A DNA stretch of 64,000 bases, taken from contig NC_135558.1 of the NCBI RefSeq assembly GCF_964340395.1, positions 20,906,871 to 20,970,870 on the forward strand, written 5' to 3'. Both the position numbers and the translations under genes were made by a program. The notes beneath the pieces were generated by a model that worked only from the letters and a program-made list of their open reading frames with translations, ran no database searches and was not told the DNA's origin. Below, in pieces: positions 34,801 to 46,100 of this stretch (positions within the stretch are counted from its first letter, which is position 1; each line of letters opens with the position of its first letter). Source of the DNA: Glandiceps talaboti (lineage: Eukaryota > Hemichordata > Enteropneusta > Spengelidae).

Positions 34801-37800
34801 ATCTGATTTTATTTGGATTTATTTCTACCCTGACTGTGATTACTGAGTATCATTGGTGTTTTCAAGGCTTTGTTTTAAGAAGAAACACCATTCAATGTCA
34901 ATGGCCAATGACCAACACTCTATGCACTGGCTGACCTAGGTATACATTCAAATTTCAAGAAGGTAATAAATCCACAAGCTAAATAAAGGACATGTACAAT
35001 ATATACAACACATAAAAAATATCCAATAAATGAATACAAAACAGGTATATACTACCTAAATTAAGATGGTATAGCATTTCAATAAGTTGGCACAGTATTT
35101 TTTACATCTCACAAGAGGTGGGTTTAATATTACACAAACAAAATATAGACAATGATAGTGTGCATGCACATAAGGTAAACTGTACATTTTATCTCACTGT
35201 CAACATCAATATCAACATTATGTGAGACAAGAACAATTACACTCATTGTGTTCATGATGGGATAAAATGTAACATTTAAACTGAGTGCATGCTTGTGTTT
35301 GTATTTTGTTTTGTGCAATTTGTGACAAAAAAGTTCTGTGATATGTAAAAAAACCATTATATACTACATAATTGAAACTATATACTCTCCATGTTTTGGT
35401 AGTACATACTTAATATAATGAAATTTTATACTCTCCATGTTTTGGTAGTATATACTTAATATATTGAAATGCTATACTCTCTATGTTTTGGTAGTATATA
35501 CTTAATATATTGAAATGCTATACTCCATGTTTTGGTAGTATATACTTAATATATTGAAATGCTATACTCTCCATGTTTTGGTAGTATATACTTAATATAT
35601 TGAAATGCTATACTCCATGTTTTGGTAGTATATACTTAATATATTGAAATGCTATACTCTCCATGTTTTGGTAGTATATACTTAATATATTGAAATGCTA
35701 TACTCTATGTTTTGGTAGTATATACTTAATATATTGAAATGCTATACTCTCTATGTTTTGGTAGTATATACTTAATATATTGAAATGCTATACTCCATGT
35801 TTTGGTAGTATATACTTAATATATTGAAATGCTATACTCTCCATGTTTTGGTAGTATATACTTAATATATTGAAATGCTATACTCTCCATGTTTTGGTAG
35901 TATATACTTAATATATTGAAATGCTATACTCCATGTTTTGGTAGTATATACTTAATATATTGAAATGCTATACTCTCCATGTTTTGGTAGTATATACTTA
36001 ATATATTGAAATGCTATACTCCATGTTTTGGTAGTATATACTTAATATATTGAAATGCTATACTCTCCATGTTTTGGTAGTATATACTTAATATATTGAA
36101 ATGCTATACTCCATGTTTTGGTAGTATATACTTAATATATTGAAATGCTATACTCTCCATGTTTTGGTAGTATATACTTAATATATTGAAATGCTATACT
36201 CCATGTTTTGGTAGTATATACTTAATATATTGAAATGCTATACTCTCCATGTTTTGGTAGTATATACTTAATATATTGAAATGCTATACTCCATGTTTTG
36301 GTAGTATATACTTAATATATTGAAATGCTATACTCTCCATGTTTTGGTAGTATATACTTAATATATTGAAATGCTATACTCCATGTTTTGGTAGTATATA
36401 CTTAATATATTGAAATGCTATACTCTCCATGTTTTGGTAGTATATACTTAATATATTGAAATGCTATACTCTCCATGTTTTGGTAGTATATACTTAATAT
36501 ATTGAAATGCTATACTCTCCATGTTTTGGTAGTATATACTTAATATATTGAAATGCTATACTCTCCATGTTTTGGTAGTATATACTTAATATATTGAAAT
36601 GCTATACTCTATGTTTTGGTAGTATATACTTAATAATTTAAATGCTATACTCTCCATGTTTTGGTAGTATATACTTAATATATTGAAATGCTATACTCTA
36701 TGTTTTGGTAGTATATACTTAATAATTTAAATGCTATACTCTCTATGTTTTGGTAGTATATACTTAATATATTGTAAGTATTGGTTTATAACCATTTTTC
36801 TTGTATTCATTTTTTGCAAATCATGATGTATGTAGTGCAAGCCAAAGAAAACTGTGTAGTACCTTTAACCCTGGAATATCATTGATCAAATCATCTTCTG
36901 TCAAACCTTCAAATGACTTGATATCAGCTCCTGAAAATGAAAAATTCAATAATTTTCTCGTAAATATTTACCAGTATTCAAACATCTCATACAGAATTCC
37001 TTTTATACAATACATAAAACTAAAACACATTCATTATTGATTTTTTTCATATTCATGAGGAAATTGTATCAGTTTCTATTGTATGTATTGAAAATGATAA
37101 AATAGATATCAAAGAAATATTCCCTTTTTAAAAAGTCTTTGTACTGATATTATTACTGGTATTATTATTAATAGTATTTTATTTATGACTATGATGTACC
37201 CTTATTGTTGATATTCAACCCCCAACCCCCACCCATTATAATATTCAGAGAGAAAAATACCTCCCAGACCAATATTGTATTCATTGAAAACAGAACTGTA
37301 AATGTTCATTATATTCAAAGGAAATAAATGATCTATCATTTACATGTACATTGTGTTCACATAGGATTTTTATGTAAGTTTGGTTGCTATTTTGATATAA
37401 CATGCAGTTGCAATAAATTTTGTTCCTTATCTACAAAAATACAGGTGACGTTATTAAATATTGGAGTGATATTTGTCCAGTACAGGACATTCATGAGCTA
37501 ATATTTGAGGCATGGTCATGATGAAAACCGGTGCCTTTCATTCTTTCATTCCCACTAATTACTACAGATAATATGCAATTATGCACACTTCAATAACTGT
37601 TTCTATGGCAACAGATATCTTCACTGCTTTTATCAACTTAATTGTAATTCATAATACACTATTCTCACATGGTGCTTCTTTTAATTGTTTTGTTCCATAT
37701 TGACCTCTTTCTATTTAACTGTCTGTATTGGCTAAGTTTCCTTGTTTTACAAGTAGCTTTGTTTATATTTCTTGAAATTGAATAATGATATAAATAACAT

Positions 37801-38247
37801 TGCAGTTTTATTCATATGTATACATGCATTTATATTCAACCACAGACTTGACCTCTCCAGTGTTGGTTTATTGTATTAATTCTCTGAGTAGTGTGATAAA
37901 ACATTTGGTATGATCCTATCTCTGAACGAAAGACTAGACACTTCTTATGTAATACTTGTAGAACAAGCAATTACAAAACAAATATCACTAATCAAGCTAA
38001 TTGAATTGATATATTTATGTAGAGTAAAATTGTGGTGTTTTTTTTAATCATATAGATTGGTAATTGACCTCATACCATAAGTCATAACAGAGTGAGAGAC
38101 ATGTAGGGATACCAACCAAATACATCGGATCCATATTATTACCTACAACTACAATTTTGAAGTGTTTTAAAACTTTTAGGACTAAAAGTTGTTCTCTTAG
38201 TGAATAGTTTATTTTTTTCATCCTTTGCTTATGGTGATATAACACTG

Positions 38248-38302
<55 letters not shown>

Positions 38303-39739
38303 GGTTATTTAAAACCTACAAGGGTGGAAAAAATTTTGACATGAGGGAGTTTTTTTTTTTACATGACCTGCAACTCCTAATAGTAATATAAATTGAAATA
38401 GTGAATTGCATGTGGGGAAACTATGTTGTGTATGTTGTCTAGATGTATGTACACATATTGTACATAGGTATAACCATGAATCATAATGAGGAAAACAGAA
38501 TATTGTGTGTATACAAAAAAAATAGTGAATCTATTGATACAGTATTATATGCTATGTGATGACTCCACATATGTATTGGAATGGTTGCATGAAACTACAT
38601 GCACCAAATAAACCAGCTTGGACACCCTAAAGGGTTAGACCATATCATGAATAGCAATTAGTAATTACACAATCTATTGTCTACAGACTGTGTTTTCATA
38701 AATCTTTCACACATGTCGTAATTTTTATACTTTTCTTTGTATAATGCTGCTAATTGTATCTACCATATTGGTAACAAAGTTTTGCTACATTACTGCAGAT
38801 GCAATACAGAGCCATGTGTTTTGTGTAACCTATTATATACGTGTACATAAACATGTAAATTTTGAAAGAGGCACAAAGGTGTATGATTCATACGACAACA
38901 TGTATCTGTATACAAAAGATAGTCACACCAAAATATCTCCCTATGCATTTTGATCAAAACTGTAAATATATTTAGATACACTCCATCTTCTTAAACTCGG
39001 TTTTTTCTCAAATCGTCGACAAAAAGGCAATAAACAAATACTAAATTTATGAATGGCCAGGTAAATTTATTGGACGCCCCTTTTTGGACCCCACCCGTAA
39101 CCTCACAACACGGAATACGTAATTAATAGTACTTAGAAGAAGTTAGAACTACTCGTGTGTGTATTTTGGTCAGAATAGTTTTGAATGAATGAAGAAAAAA
39201 GGCGATTATTTTTGTAAGCTGTATATAATTTTCACACGCAAACAGCATCTCATATTAATATAACGGATAACGAAACATGTACGGTGTAATACTTTACATG
39301 TCTCGCCGTTGTATTTTGTAATACACGGCGTGTATGCCGTATTGTGCAACGCCAGACGTGTTTTTTTTAGTTCCCGATTTTTATCTAGCTTGATGCAAAC
39401 AAGTACATGGTGGGTTACTGGTTGCATATTATATCGACATAATGGTGTCATAAAAAGAAATTTCAAATCAAACGAGTCATTCCACGTTGTTAATGTTTTA
39501 TATGAACGCGTGATGATCGTGAGAAACTATCAGGAAGTGAATAGCGAATTGATCACAAGGAAGTTGTGATAACGTGTCGCTACACCTAAACACAACATCG
39601 AGAAACTTCGTGCCCAAGTCTTGTCGTTGTGGCTTGTTACAATAATTTGGGTGTACTTTTACTTACCCCAGTCGTCAAGCGATAATAAATTATCGGCTAG
39701 AAACTTCTGGTCTGCTTCTGACACAAAGTCTAACGCCAT
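19370..39739 (-). CDS. ATF6: ATF6, ER-stress-regulated membrane bZIP transcription factor
   Basis: Thirteen coding exons: 39739-39667, 36930-36863, 31811-31685, 30151-29801, 29151-28976, 28220-28143, 27745-27638, 25256-25150, 23800-23513, 23236-23143, 22386-22201, 20910-20826, 19575-19370. All join in phase to 648 residues (human 670). Order: acidic/Ser-Pro activation region ([14 protein letters not shown] near 93-106), bZIP basic region [18 protein letters not shown] (271-288), leucine zipper (292-330), one membrane helix (about 345-362), lumenal domain. The helix keeps the S2P-type N..P motif (N358, P361), and RALL at 383-386 fits the S1P RxxL site. Cysteines 449 and 598 match the redox cysteines of the human lumenal domain, and N453 is in an NST sequon. 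Known role: under unfolded-protein stress the protein moves to the Golgi, is cut, and the N-terminal part activates chaperone genes. Divergent from EXOSC2. Confidence 0.96.
19576..20825. other. ATF6 intron 12, no further feature
   Basis: Unique AT-rich sequence. An upstream alternative 3' splice site (TTTACAG at about 19640) would put the last exon out of phase, so the acceptor at 19576 (TTCACAACAG) was chosen. Confidence 0.5.
21407..21998. mobile_element. DNA transposon remnant with 8-bp target duplication
   Basis: Ends TGTCTTCCGTAAGG and CCTTACGGAAGAAA are inverted with one mismatch. AAACTGAA flanks exactly (21399-21406 and 21999-22006). The 592-bp body has no frame and near its right end a (CAGA)n-like stretch, AGACAGACAGACACACAGAC. 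An 8-bp duplication fits hAT-like transposition. It sits in ATF6 intron 11. Confidence 0.75.
22668..22872. repeat. (TG)n microsatellite
   Basis: About 200 bp of TG with interspersed TATG and CATG variants, in ATF6 intron 10. The Cys-Val and Thr-His frames across it are artefacts. Confidence 0.98.
23801..24848. other. ATF6 intron 8 left part, no gene
   Basis: No exon. A GTCGGCAGTGGGGTTGGGTAA stretch near 24520 looks like a dispersed repeat fragment, but no ends are visible. Confidence 0.4.
24850..25169. repeat. 40-bp tandem repeat x8 carrying the ATF6 exon-8 splice donor
   Basis: Eight 40-bp units are almost identical. Each contains, on the minus strand, the last bases of the transmembrane exon (GCCCCATTTAG, or TCCCCATTTAG) followed by GTAAGTTGAAG or GTGAGTTGAAG. 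The unit nearest the exon is the real exon end and 5' splice site (25150/25149); the other seven are duplicated donors downstream in the intron. Use of a distal donor would read TTT AGG TAA, a stop directly after the membrane helix. Confidence 0.95.
25522..25692. repeat. Three-copy ~55-bp tandem repeat
   Basis: Three units of TTTCATGTGTTCTCACAAAT followed by CTGTATTCTATAA and GCATTCCTTCAACTAC. The middle unit has one extra base. It is in ATF6 intron 7. Confidence 0.95.
26561..26706. repeat. Dispersed repeat, copy 1
   Basis: Shares TTGGGGAACC(A/C)(C/T)GG, AACAGAAAGGG, a middle GGGAACnCCGGTA and the end TTTTACCTACTTA with the block at 27467-27598. A third, inverted relative lies at about 32265-32415. 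All three are in ATF6 introns. Confidence 0.6.
27467..27598. repeat. Dispersed repeat, copy 2
   Basis: Direct-orientation relative of the 26561-26706 block, diverged by roughly a fifth by eye. It ends 40 bp from the bZIP exon 27745-27638. Confidence 0.6.
28501..28669. repeat. 34-bp tandem repeat x5
   Basis: Five nearly identical units starting CAATCATTGTCTCTTGCATG and ending GACCTATAACAGTA, in ATF6 intron 5. Confidence 0.97.
31045..31151. repeat. (CATA)n microsatellite
   Basis: About 26 copies of CATA with one CGTA variant, in ATF6 intron 3. The Tyr-Ile-His-Thr frames are artefacts. Confidence 0.98.
31856..32148. mobile_element. hAT-like MITE with 5-bp target duplication
   Basis: Ends CAGGGCTACAAATTAAC and GTTAATTTCGAGCCCTG are inverted with two mismatches and resemble hAT termini (CAGGG...). 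CAATA flanks both (31851-31855 and 32149-32153). The body repeats a TGGTAGCC/TGGTAGTC motif several times. It ends 40 bp upstream (transcript sense) of ATF6 exon 3. Confidence 0.7.
32265..32415. repeat. Dispersed repeat, copy 3 (inverted)
   Basis: Read on the minus strand it shares GGGTTACCAGAGTAAATTAC, CTGGGGAACTC and TTTACCTACTTA blocks with the copies at 26561 and 27467. Confidence 0.5.
32420..35370. other. ATF6 intron 2 right-hand unique part
   Basis: No exon. A short direct repeat, GTGCCTCTGAAGTGAACAAT with following GTTTTGGATTTTTT, occurs at about 33967 and 34436, about 470 bp apart. Otherwise nothing. Confidence 0.5.
35371..36774. repeat. 46/44-bp minisatellite with dimeric higher-order pattern
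   Basis: About 31 units of CATGTTTTGGTAGTATATAC followed by TTAATATATTGAAATGCTATACTC. Units end CTCTCC (46 bp) or CTCC (44 bp). Between about 35,900 and 36,430 the two forms alternate strictly, a 90-bp dimer repeat. Edge units are more diverged (CTCTATG, AATAATTTAAATG). The array ends about 90 bp downstream of ATF6 exon 2. Confidence 0.97.
36931..38250. other. ATF6 intron 1, no gene
   Basis: No exon or repeat of note in this unique AT-rich stretch. Confidence 0.5.
38252..38300. repeat. (CA)n microsatellite
   Basis: About 24 CA dinucleotides in ATF6 intron 1. Confidence 0.98.
38310..39660. other. ATF6 intron 1, promoter-proximal, no gene
   Basis: No exon. CpG is more frequent from about 39,000 on, towards the start of ATF6. 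Confidence 0.45.
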
Positions 39740-40106
39740 ATTTGTGGAAATACCCACAAATGCGGCTTGAATAAAAATCCTCTAAATATCACAAGCTTCA
39801 GAAACGCCAACTGCTAAACTATCCCACAATTCAATTCTGGAAGCATCTAATCTTTGTATCGGGTATGTAAGTTGTATTAACATCATTGTTTACACAAATT
39901 ACCGTTCGCAATAGTCACGTTACACTCACATCTATAATACATATACTAAAATAATCCTCCTGTGGAGTAGTGTCGATTAAAAAAATAAGAATTTAACAAT
40001 AGATGATTCATTTCGATAGTAACACCCATCATTCATCTGTCACCAAATAATGGAATCACCTGTATCCTGAAAGTTTTCGCTTGAAACATAGTGGGCGCAC
40101 TTCAAC
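39740..40106. promoter_or_regulatory. Bidirectional promoter between ATF6 and EXOSC2
   Basis: Only 367 bp separate the two start codons, which point away from each other, so both 5' UTRs and the promoter must fit here (or one lies in the other gene). Next to the ATF6 ATG is a short inverted repeat, ATTTGTGG / CCACAAAT (39740-39762), that could form a leader hairpin. I see no clear TATA box for either gene and no full ER-stress element (CCAAT-N9-CCACG). Confidence 0.65.
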
Positions 40107-43100
40107 ATGGCGGTGGATATTCGTCTGCCACAGAAAAGAAAACGTGGGGAAGTCCTGACTGAGCCTAGGGGGTTAGTGAGTCCAGGCGATGTTATTACGT
40201 CAGAGACGGGGTTTATGAGGTGAGAACCCACTTAATCATAACTTTTATATATGTTTTATCCTGTCTATTTAAGCTCCGTGTTATTCAGATGATACTATAG
40301 ACTATTATAGTATCATACTATAGTATAGTCACTGCACTTGTACTAGTCCAATCTGATTAAAATCCGATGTAGATGTCGGCTAATCGTGCATTGCTATCTT
40401 ACCATCGTTATTTAGCTTGAATTGACCTTCGTAGTAGATGTTTACGTTTTTAGCCTGATCGCCTCCTCTACATGAGAGAGGAGGCGATCAGGCTAAAAAC
40501 GTAAACATCTACTACGAAGGTCAATTCAAGCTAAATAACGATGGTAAGATAGCAATGCACGATTAGCCGACATCTACATCGGATTTTAATCAGATTGGTA
40601 CTAGTCCTGCTTGCAAACGAGTACACGGGTCTAGATAGCTGCAATAATTGTAGCGTTTGATGTGATTTTGAGGGGTTTTTGTGCCTTTTTTCGTTCCAAC
40701 GTTTAACCCGAATTATTGCAGCTTGGGTCTAGATAGTCCTGCTTTCACAGACGGTGCAGGAGGGACGACTTACTCCGTATGCAAACAGGACTATTGTGTT
40801 GCTGTTTCTCGAACTCAAAGTTTCAAACGTTTTAACTTTCCACTCATGGTCGATTCGATATTTATCGTCTTCGTCGTTTGTCGTCATGAATTGTTGATAC
40901 TACTAGTGCTGCGTCCTCCTCTCGCCCACCCTATACCTTCAGAGATAGTCTCCTCTGAAAAATTCTTATAAATGAATAAATATTTTTTTTGTGACAGTGA
41001 TTTTATTCTCATACAGTGTAGTCACACTTACAATATACATACAAACAAGACCACACTACTGTCAGTCACCCCATCAATATCAGAGATCTCTGTTTTGTGA
41101 AATAACTTTATGTGTATGTGTTAAAAGTTCAGAAGGACATGATGTTGTTGGTATCCAAATTTTCATAATAATGTAAACATGTTCTTTTCTTTGTGTGATT
41201 TCTGGACAGAGGCCATGGGACTTATATGGAAGAGGACAAACTTCAAGCATCTGTAGCTGGTGTTGTGGAAAGAGTGAATAAATTAATTTGTGTACAGCCA
41301 TTGAAAACAAGGTGAGTTATATTGAAACATTCAGTTATAAGACAGATGTCAAGAAAATACGGACTAGGTTCCCAGGAACAGTTTAATGCCAAAAAATGTA
41401 ACATATATGTATATATTATGCTCATGATTTTACAACAGAGCTATCAATTTCCCTTGAGGCTTCTGTCATGTTGTTGACACAAATCTAACCACATATTTTA
41501 CACACTGTTTGTTTTGAGGCAAATCAGTGACATAGACAATGAATAATAGTGGGGAACCTTGTGTATACAAATGTAATAGACATTATACCATGCATGGTGG
41601 AATGTATTCGCTGGTCGTTCTGTATGCGTCTATGTCATGACAATGCTACGTCATTGGTTCTGCTGTGTTCGAAACATGAGTCAAAACACTCAAAATTGCC
41701 ATTACTTTCCCAGATTTTTTTTTTACATTACTGCCAATGGTATGATTATATTATTCTCCAATATTTTTCTTCATTCAGCCAGAAAATACTTGTAACCTAA
41801 GGGTTGTCACTATTTGTCTAGTGACTTGTAAAGGCCCCTTAGGTCACAAGTGTTTTCCTTGGCTGAATGAAGTAAAATATTGGGGAATAACATCTAATTA
41901 CAGTATGCACAAACAAAGTTATTGTCATTGAACAGAAAATGTAAATTGCAAACCCTTTGTCATTCTATGTCACACTAACCCATGTCTACATCACTGGTAC
42001 TCAAATAAACTATGAGTTAAAATGTTCCAAATTGTCACTATTTTTCCAGATTTTTCATCCATTATGCTTAGTCATCTAGTGACTTGTAGTGAAAAGGCCC
42101 CTCTGGTCACTTGTATTTTCCTTGGCTGAATGAAGGAAATATTGGAGAGTACTATCTAATTATTTGATTTGTCTATTCAATGGAATAGTGCAATAATTAG
42201 AGGAAGTCAGATTCATACAAACTCTGAATAAATGATCGATAACTTTTGTCAATTTCATCAATTTATAGGCAATAATAAAATATTGATCTTATATCAAACT
42301 TGAGTAGGAAAAGACTGAAGATGACAGAATGAGTTCTGTCATGGGTCTCTTACATCTCTCAAACAAAGCCAATGGTATAGACAGAAATCGTCATCCCATG
42401 ATGTCTTGAATGCATGCTATATTACATTATAGACATAGTTTCCCCTCCATTGTTTATGATTACATCTACTGAGTACATGTCGTACCATGTCATGTACTTG
42501 TTCTCTACAGGCAAAGCTCAAAATATGAGTCTTATACAGACGATCGCACAATGTTGCACAAGCTCAGTGGGACAAAACCCCCTCCCCCTCCCCCTCAACA
42601 CGTTTATATATATGATGTAAACCCTGATGGAAATTGTAGTGGTGACATCACTGCGATGGATGCAATGTAAACCACGATGGAAGATACTTTAAAATACTAC
42701 CGAAAACCCAACACTATACATATTACATTAGCAGTAAATTTAAATCAACTTTTGAACATCTCGGTAGTAAATACAGAACCTGTTATCAGTAAAGGCATAA
42801 CAGTTTTCAAAATGATTAGTAAAGTGAAGACAAGACAATATACAATCATTTATAAAAAGGGTGTTGTTTCAACTACTGTTTGAATGTGGTCAAACTCGTT
42901 TTATGACTAATTTGTTTCAGTGAGTCAGGAAATGAGTTCCAATGTTTGGTTTTTAAGATTGTGTTGGTTTATTATTTACTTACAGATACAATGGTGAAGT
43001 TGGTGATGTGGTGGTTGGAAGAATAACAGAGGTAGCTAATTTGATTTACAACTTTAGAGTAACAAGGTTTATAGCCATTTATATATTTGTAATTACTTCG

Positions 43101-46100
43101 ATGTCTTTGTCATCATGAGTACAGAAATAAAACATATTCAAAATTTCAAGTTGAACATTGCTCAGAAACCTTAATGGGCATCCAGGGATGTAGGGGAGTT
43201 TCTTGAAGTTCCAAGTAAAGATGTGAAATGTTGGCAAGTGTCTTTAGGACGAATTTACAGTAGTTCAACATGTATGGTTTTATTTTGGTAGGTTGGACAA
43301 AAAAGATGGAGGGTGGACACCAGTTCACGTCTTAATTCCATATTAATGTTATCGTCAGTTAATTTACCTGGTGGTGAACTGAGACGAAGATCAGCTGAAG
43401 ATGAACTAATGATGAGACAGTATTTATCAGAAGGAGATCTCATTAGTGTATCCTTTGTTTGTGTATTTCAACTTCTCAGTTTTAGTTTGTAGTTGTCAGT
43501 TTTGACACTCGGCAACATCATGTGAGGGCAGCCCAGATTATAATAAGTGAGGGTTAAGATATTCCTCATAGACATCAACTACATGACAGTATACCAGGCA
43601 TGAGCCACGTTCAACAAAAAATATTGAATATATTCTCTGGTCGTTCTATGTCATGATAACACGTGTCTATGTCTCAACAACATGTGTTTATGTCACTGGT
43701 TCTGCTGTGTTTGAAATATGAGCCAAAGCCTTCAAAATTACCATTATTTTCCCAGATTTTTCTTTGATATTACTGGCACTGACATCATTATGTTATTCTC
43801 CAATATTTTTCTTCATTCAGCCAGAAAATTCTTGTGAACTAAGAGTTGTCACTACTCATCTAGCGACACAGTGACAAAGGCCACTTCGGTCACTTGTATT
43901 TATTTTTGGCTGAATGAAGAAAAATATTGGGGATTAACTATATACTGTACACCAGATTGTCAATGCTTATAGAAATACAGAAAATTGTCAATGCACATAA
44001 AAGAACTTAATGAGGTAATGAGTTCTTAAAAATCACATCATCAGTCTTCAGAAGTTAAAAGCAGAACAAAATGTAATTTGCTGGAGAGTTCATCAACTTT
44101 GTCATAAAATACTTAGAAAGTACCATATTCAAATTTCCCAGAACTCAATTCTAGCTCACAATTCTTGTTGAATATTTGTTTCCACTGTTATCTCTAGTGA
44201 GTAGTGGCCAATGATATCTTTTGTTTCCACTGTTATCTCTAGCGAGTAGTGGCCAATGATATCTTTTGTTTCCACTGTTATCTCTAGTGAGTAGTGGCCA
44301 ATGATATACTAGTATTTTGTTTCCACTGTTATCTCTAGTGAGTAGTGGCCAATGATATCTTTTGTTTCCACCATTATCTCTAGTGAGTAGTGGCCAATGA
44401 TATCTTTTGTTTCCACTGTTATCTCTAGTGAGTAGTGGCCAATGATATCTTTTGTTTCCACCATTAACTCTAGTGAGTAGTGGCCAATGATATCTTTTGT
44501 TTCCACCATTAACTCTAGTGAGTAGTGGCCAATGATATCTTTTGTTTCCACTGTTATCTCTAGCGAGTAGTGGCCAATGATATATTTTGCTTCCACCGTT
44601 ATCTCTAGTGAGTAGTGGCCAATGATATCTTTTGTTTCCACCATTATCTCTAGTGAGTAGTGGCCAATGATATATTTTGTTTCCACTGTTATCTCTAGTG
44701 AGTAGTGGCCAATGATATCTTTTGTTTCCACCATTAACTCTAGTGAGTAGTGGCCAATGATATCTTTTGTTTCCACTGTTATCTCTAGTGAGTAGTGGCC
44801 AATGATATCTTTTGTTTCCACCATTATCTCTAGTGAGTAGTGGCCAATGATATCTTTTGTTTCCACCATTATCTCTAGTGAGTAGTGGCCAATGATATCT
44901 TTTGTTTCCACTGTTATCTCTAGTGAGTAGTGGCCAATGATATCTTTTGTTTCCACCGTTATCTCTAGTGAGTAGTGGCCAATGATATCTTTTGTTTCCA
45001 CCGTTATCTCTAGTGAGTAGTGGCCAATGATATCTTTTGTTTCCACCATTAACTCTAGTGAGTAGTGGCCAATGATATCTTTTGTTTCCACTGTTATCTC
45101 TAGTGAGTAGTGGCCAATGATATCTTTTGTTTCCACTGTTATCTCTAGTGAGTAGTGGCCAATGATATCTTTTGTTTCCACTGTTATCTCTAGTGAGTAG
45201 TGGCCAATGATATCTTTTGTTTCCACTGTTATCTCTAGTGAGTAGTGGCCAATGATATCTTTTGTTTCCACCATTAACTCTAGTGAGTAGTGGCCAATGA
45301 TATCTTTTGTTTCCACTGTTATCTCTAGTGAGTAGTGGCCAATGATATCTTTTGTTTCCACTGTTATCTCTAGTGAGTAGTGGCCAATGATATCTTTTGT
45401 TTCCACCGTTATCTCTAGTGAGTAGTGGCCAATGATATCTTTTGTTTCCACCATTAACTCTAGTGAGTAGTGGCCAATGATATCTTTTGTTTCCACTGTT
45501 ATCTCTAGTGAGTAGTGGCCAATGATATCTTTTGTTTCCACCGTTATCTCTAGTGAGTAGTGGCCAATGATATCTTTTGCTTCCACCATTATCTCTAGTG
45601 AGTAGTGGCCAATGATATCTTTTGTTTCCACCATTAACTCTAGTGAGTAGTGGCCAATGATATCTTTTGTTTCCACCATTAACTCTAGTGAGTAGTGGCC
45701 AATGATATCTTTTGTTTCCACCATTAACTCTAGTGAGTAGTGGCCAATGATATCTTTTGTTTCCACCATTATCTCTAGTGAGTAGTGGCCAATGATATAT
45801 TTTGTTTCCACTGTTATCTCTAGTGAGTAGTGGCCAATGATATCTTTTGTTTCCACCGTTAACTCTAGTGAGTAGTGGCCAATGATATCTTTTGTTTCCA
45901 CTGTTATCTCTAGTGAGTAGTGGCCAATGATATCTTTTGTTTCCACCGTTAACTCTAGTGAGTAGTGGCCAATGATATCTTTTGTTTCCACCATTATCTC
46001 TAGTGAGTAGTGGCCAATAATATCTTTTGTTTCCACCATTAACTCTAGTGAGTAGTGGCCAATGATATCTTTTGTTTCCACCATTAACTCTAGTGAGTAG

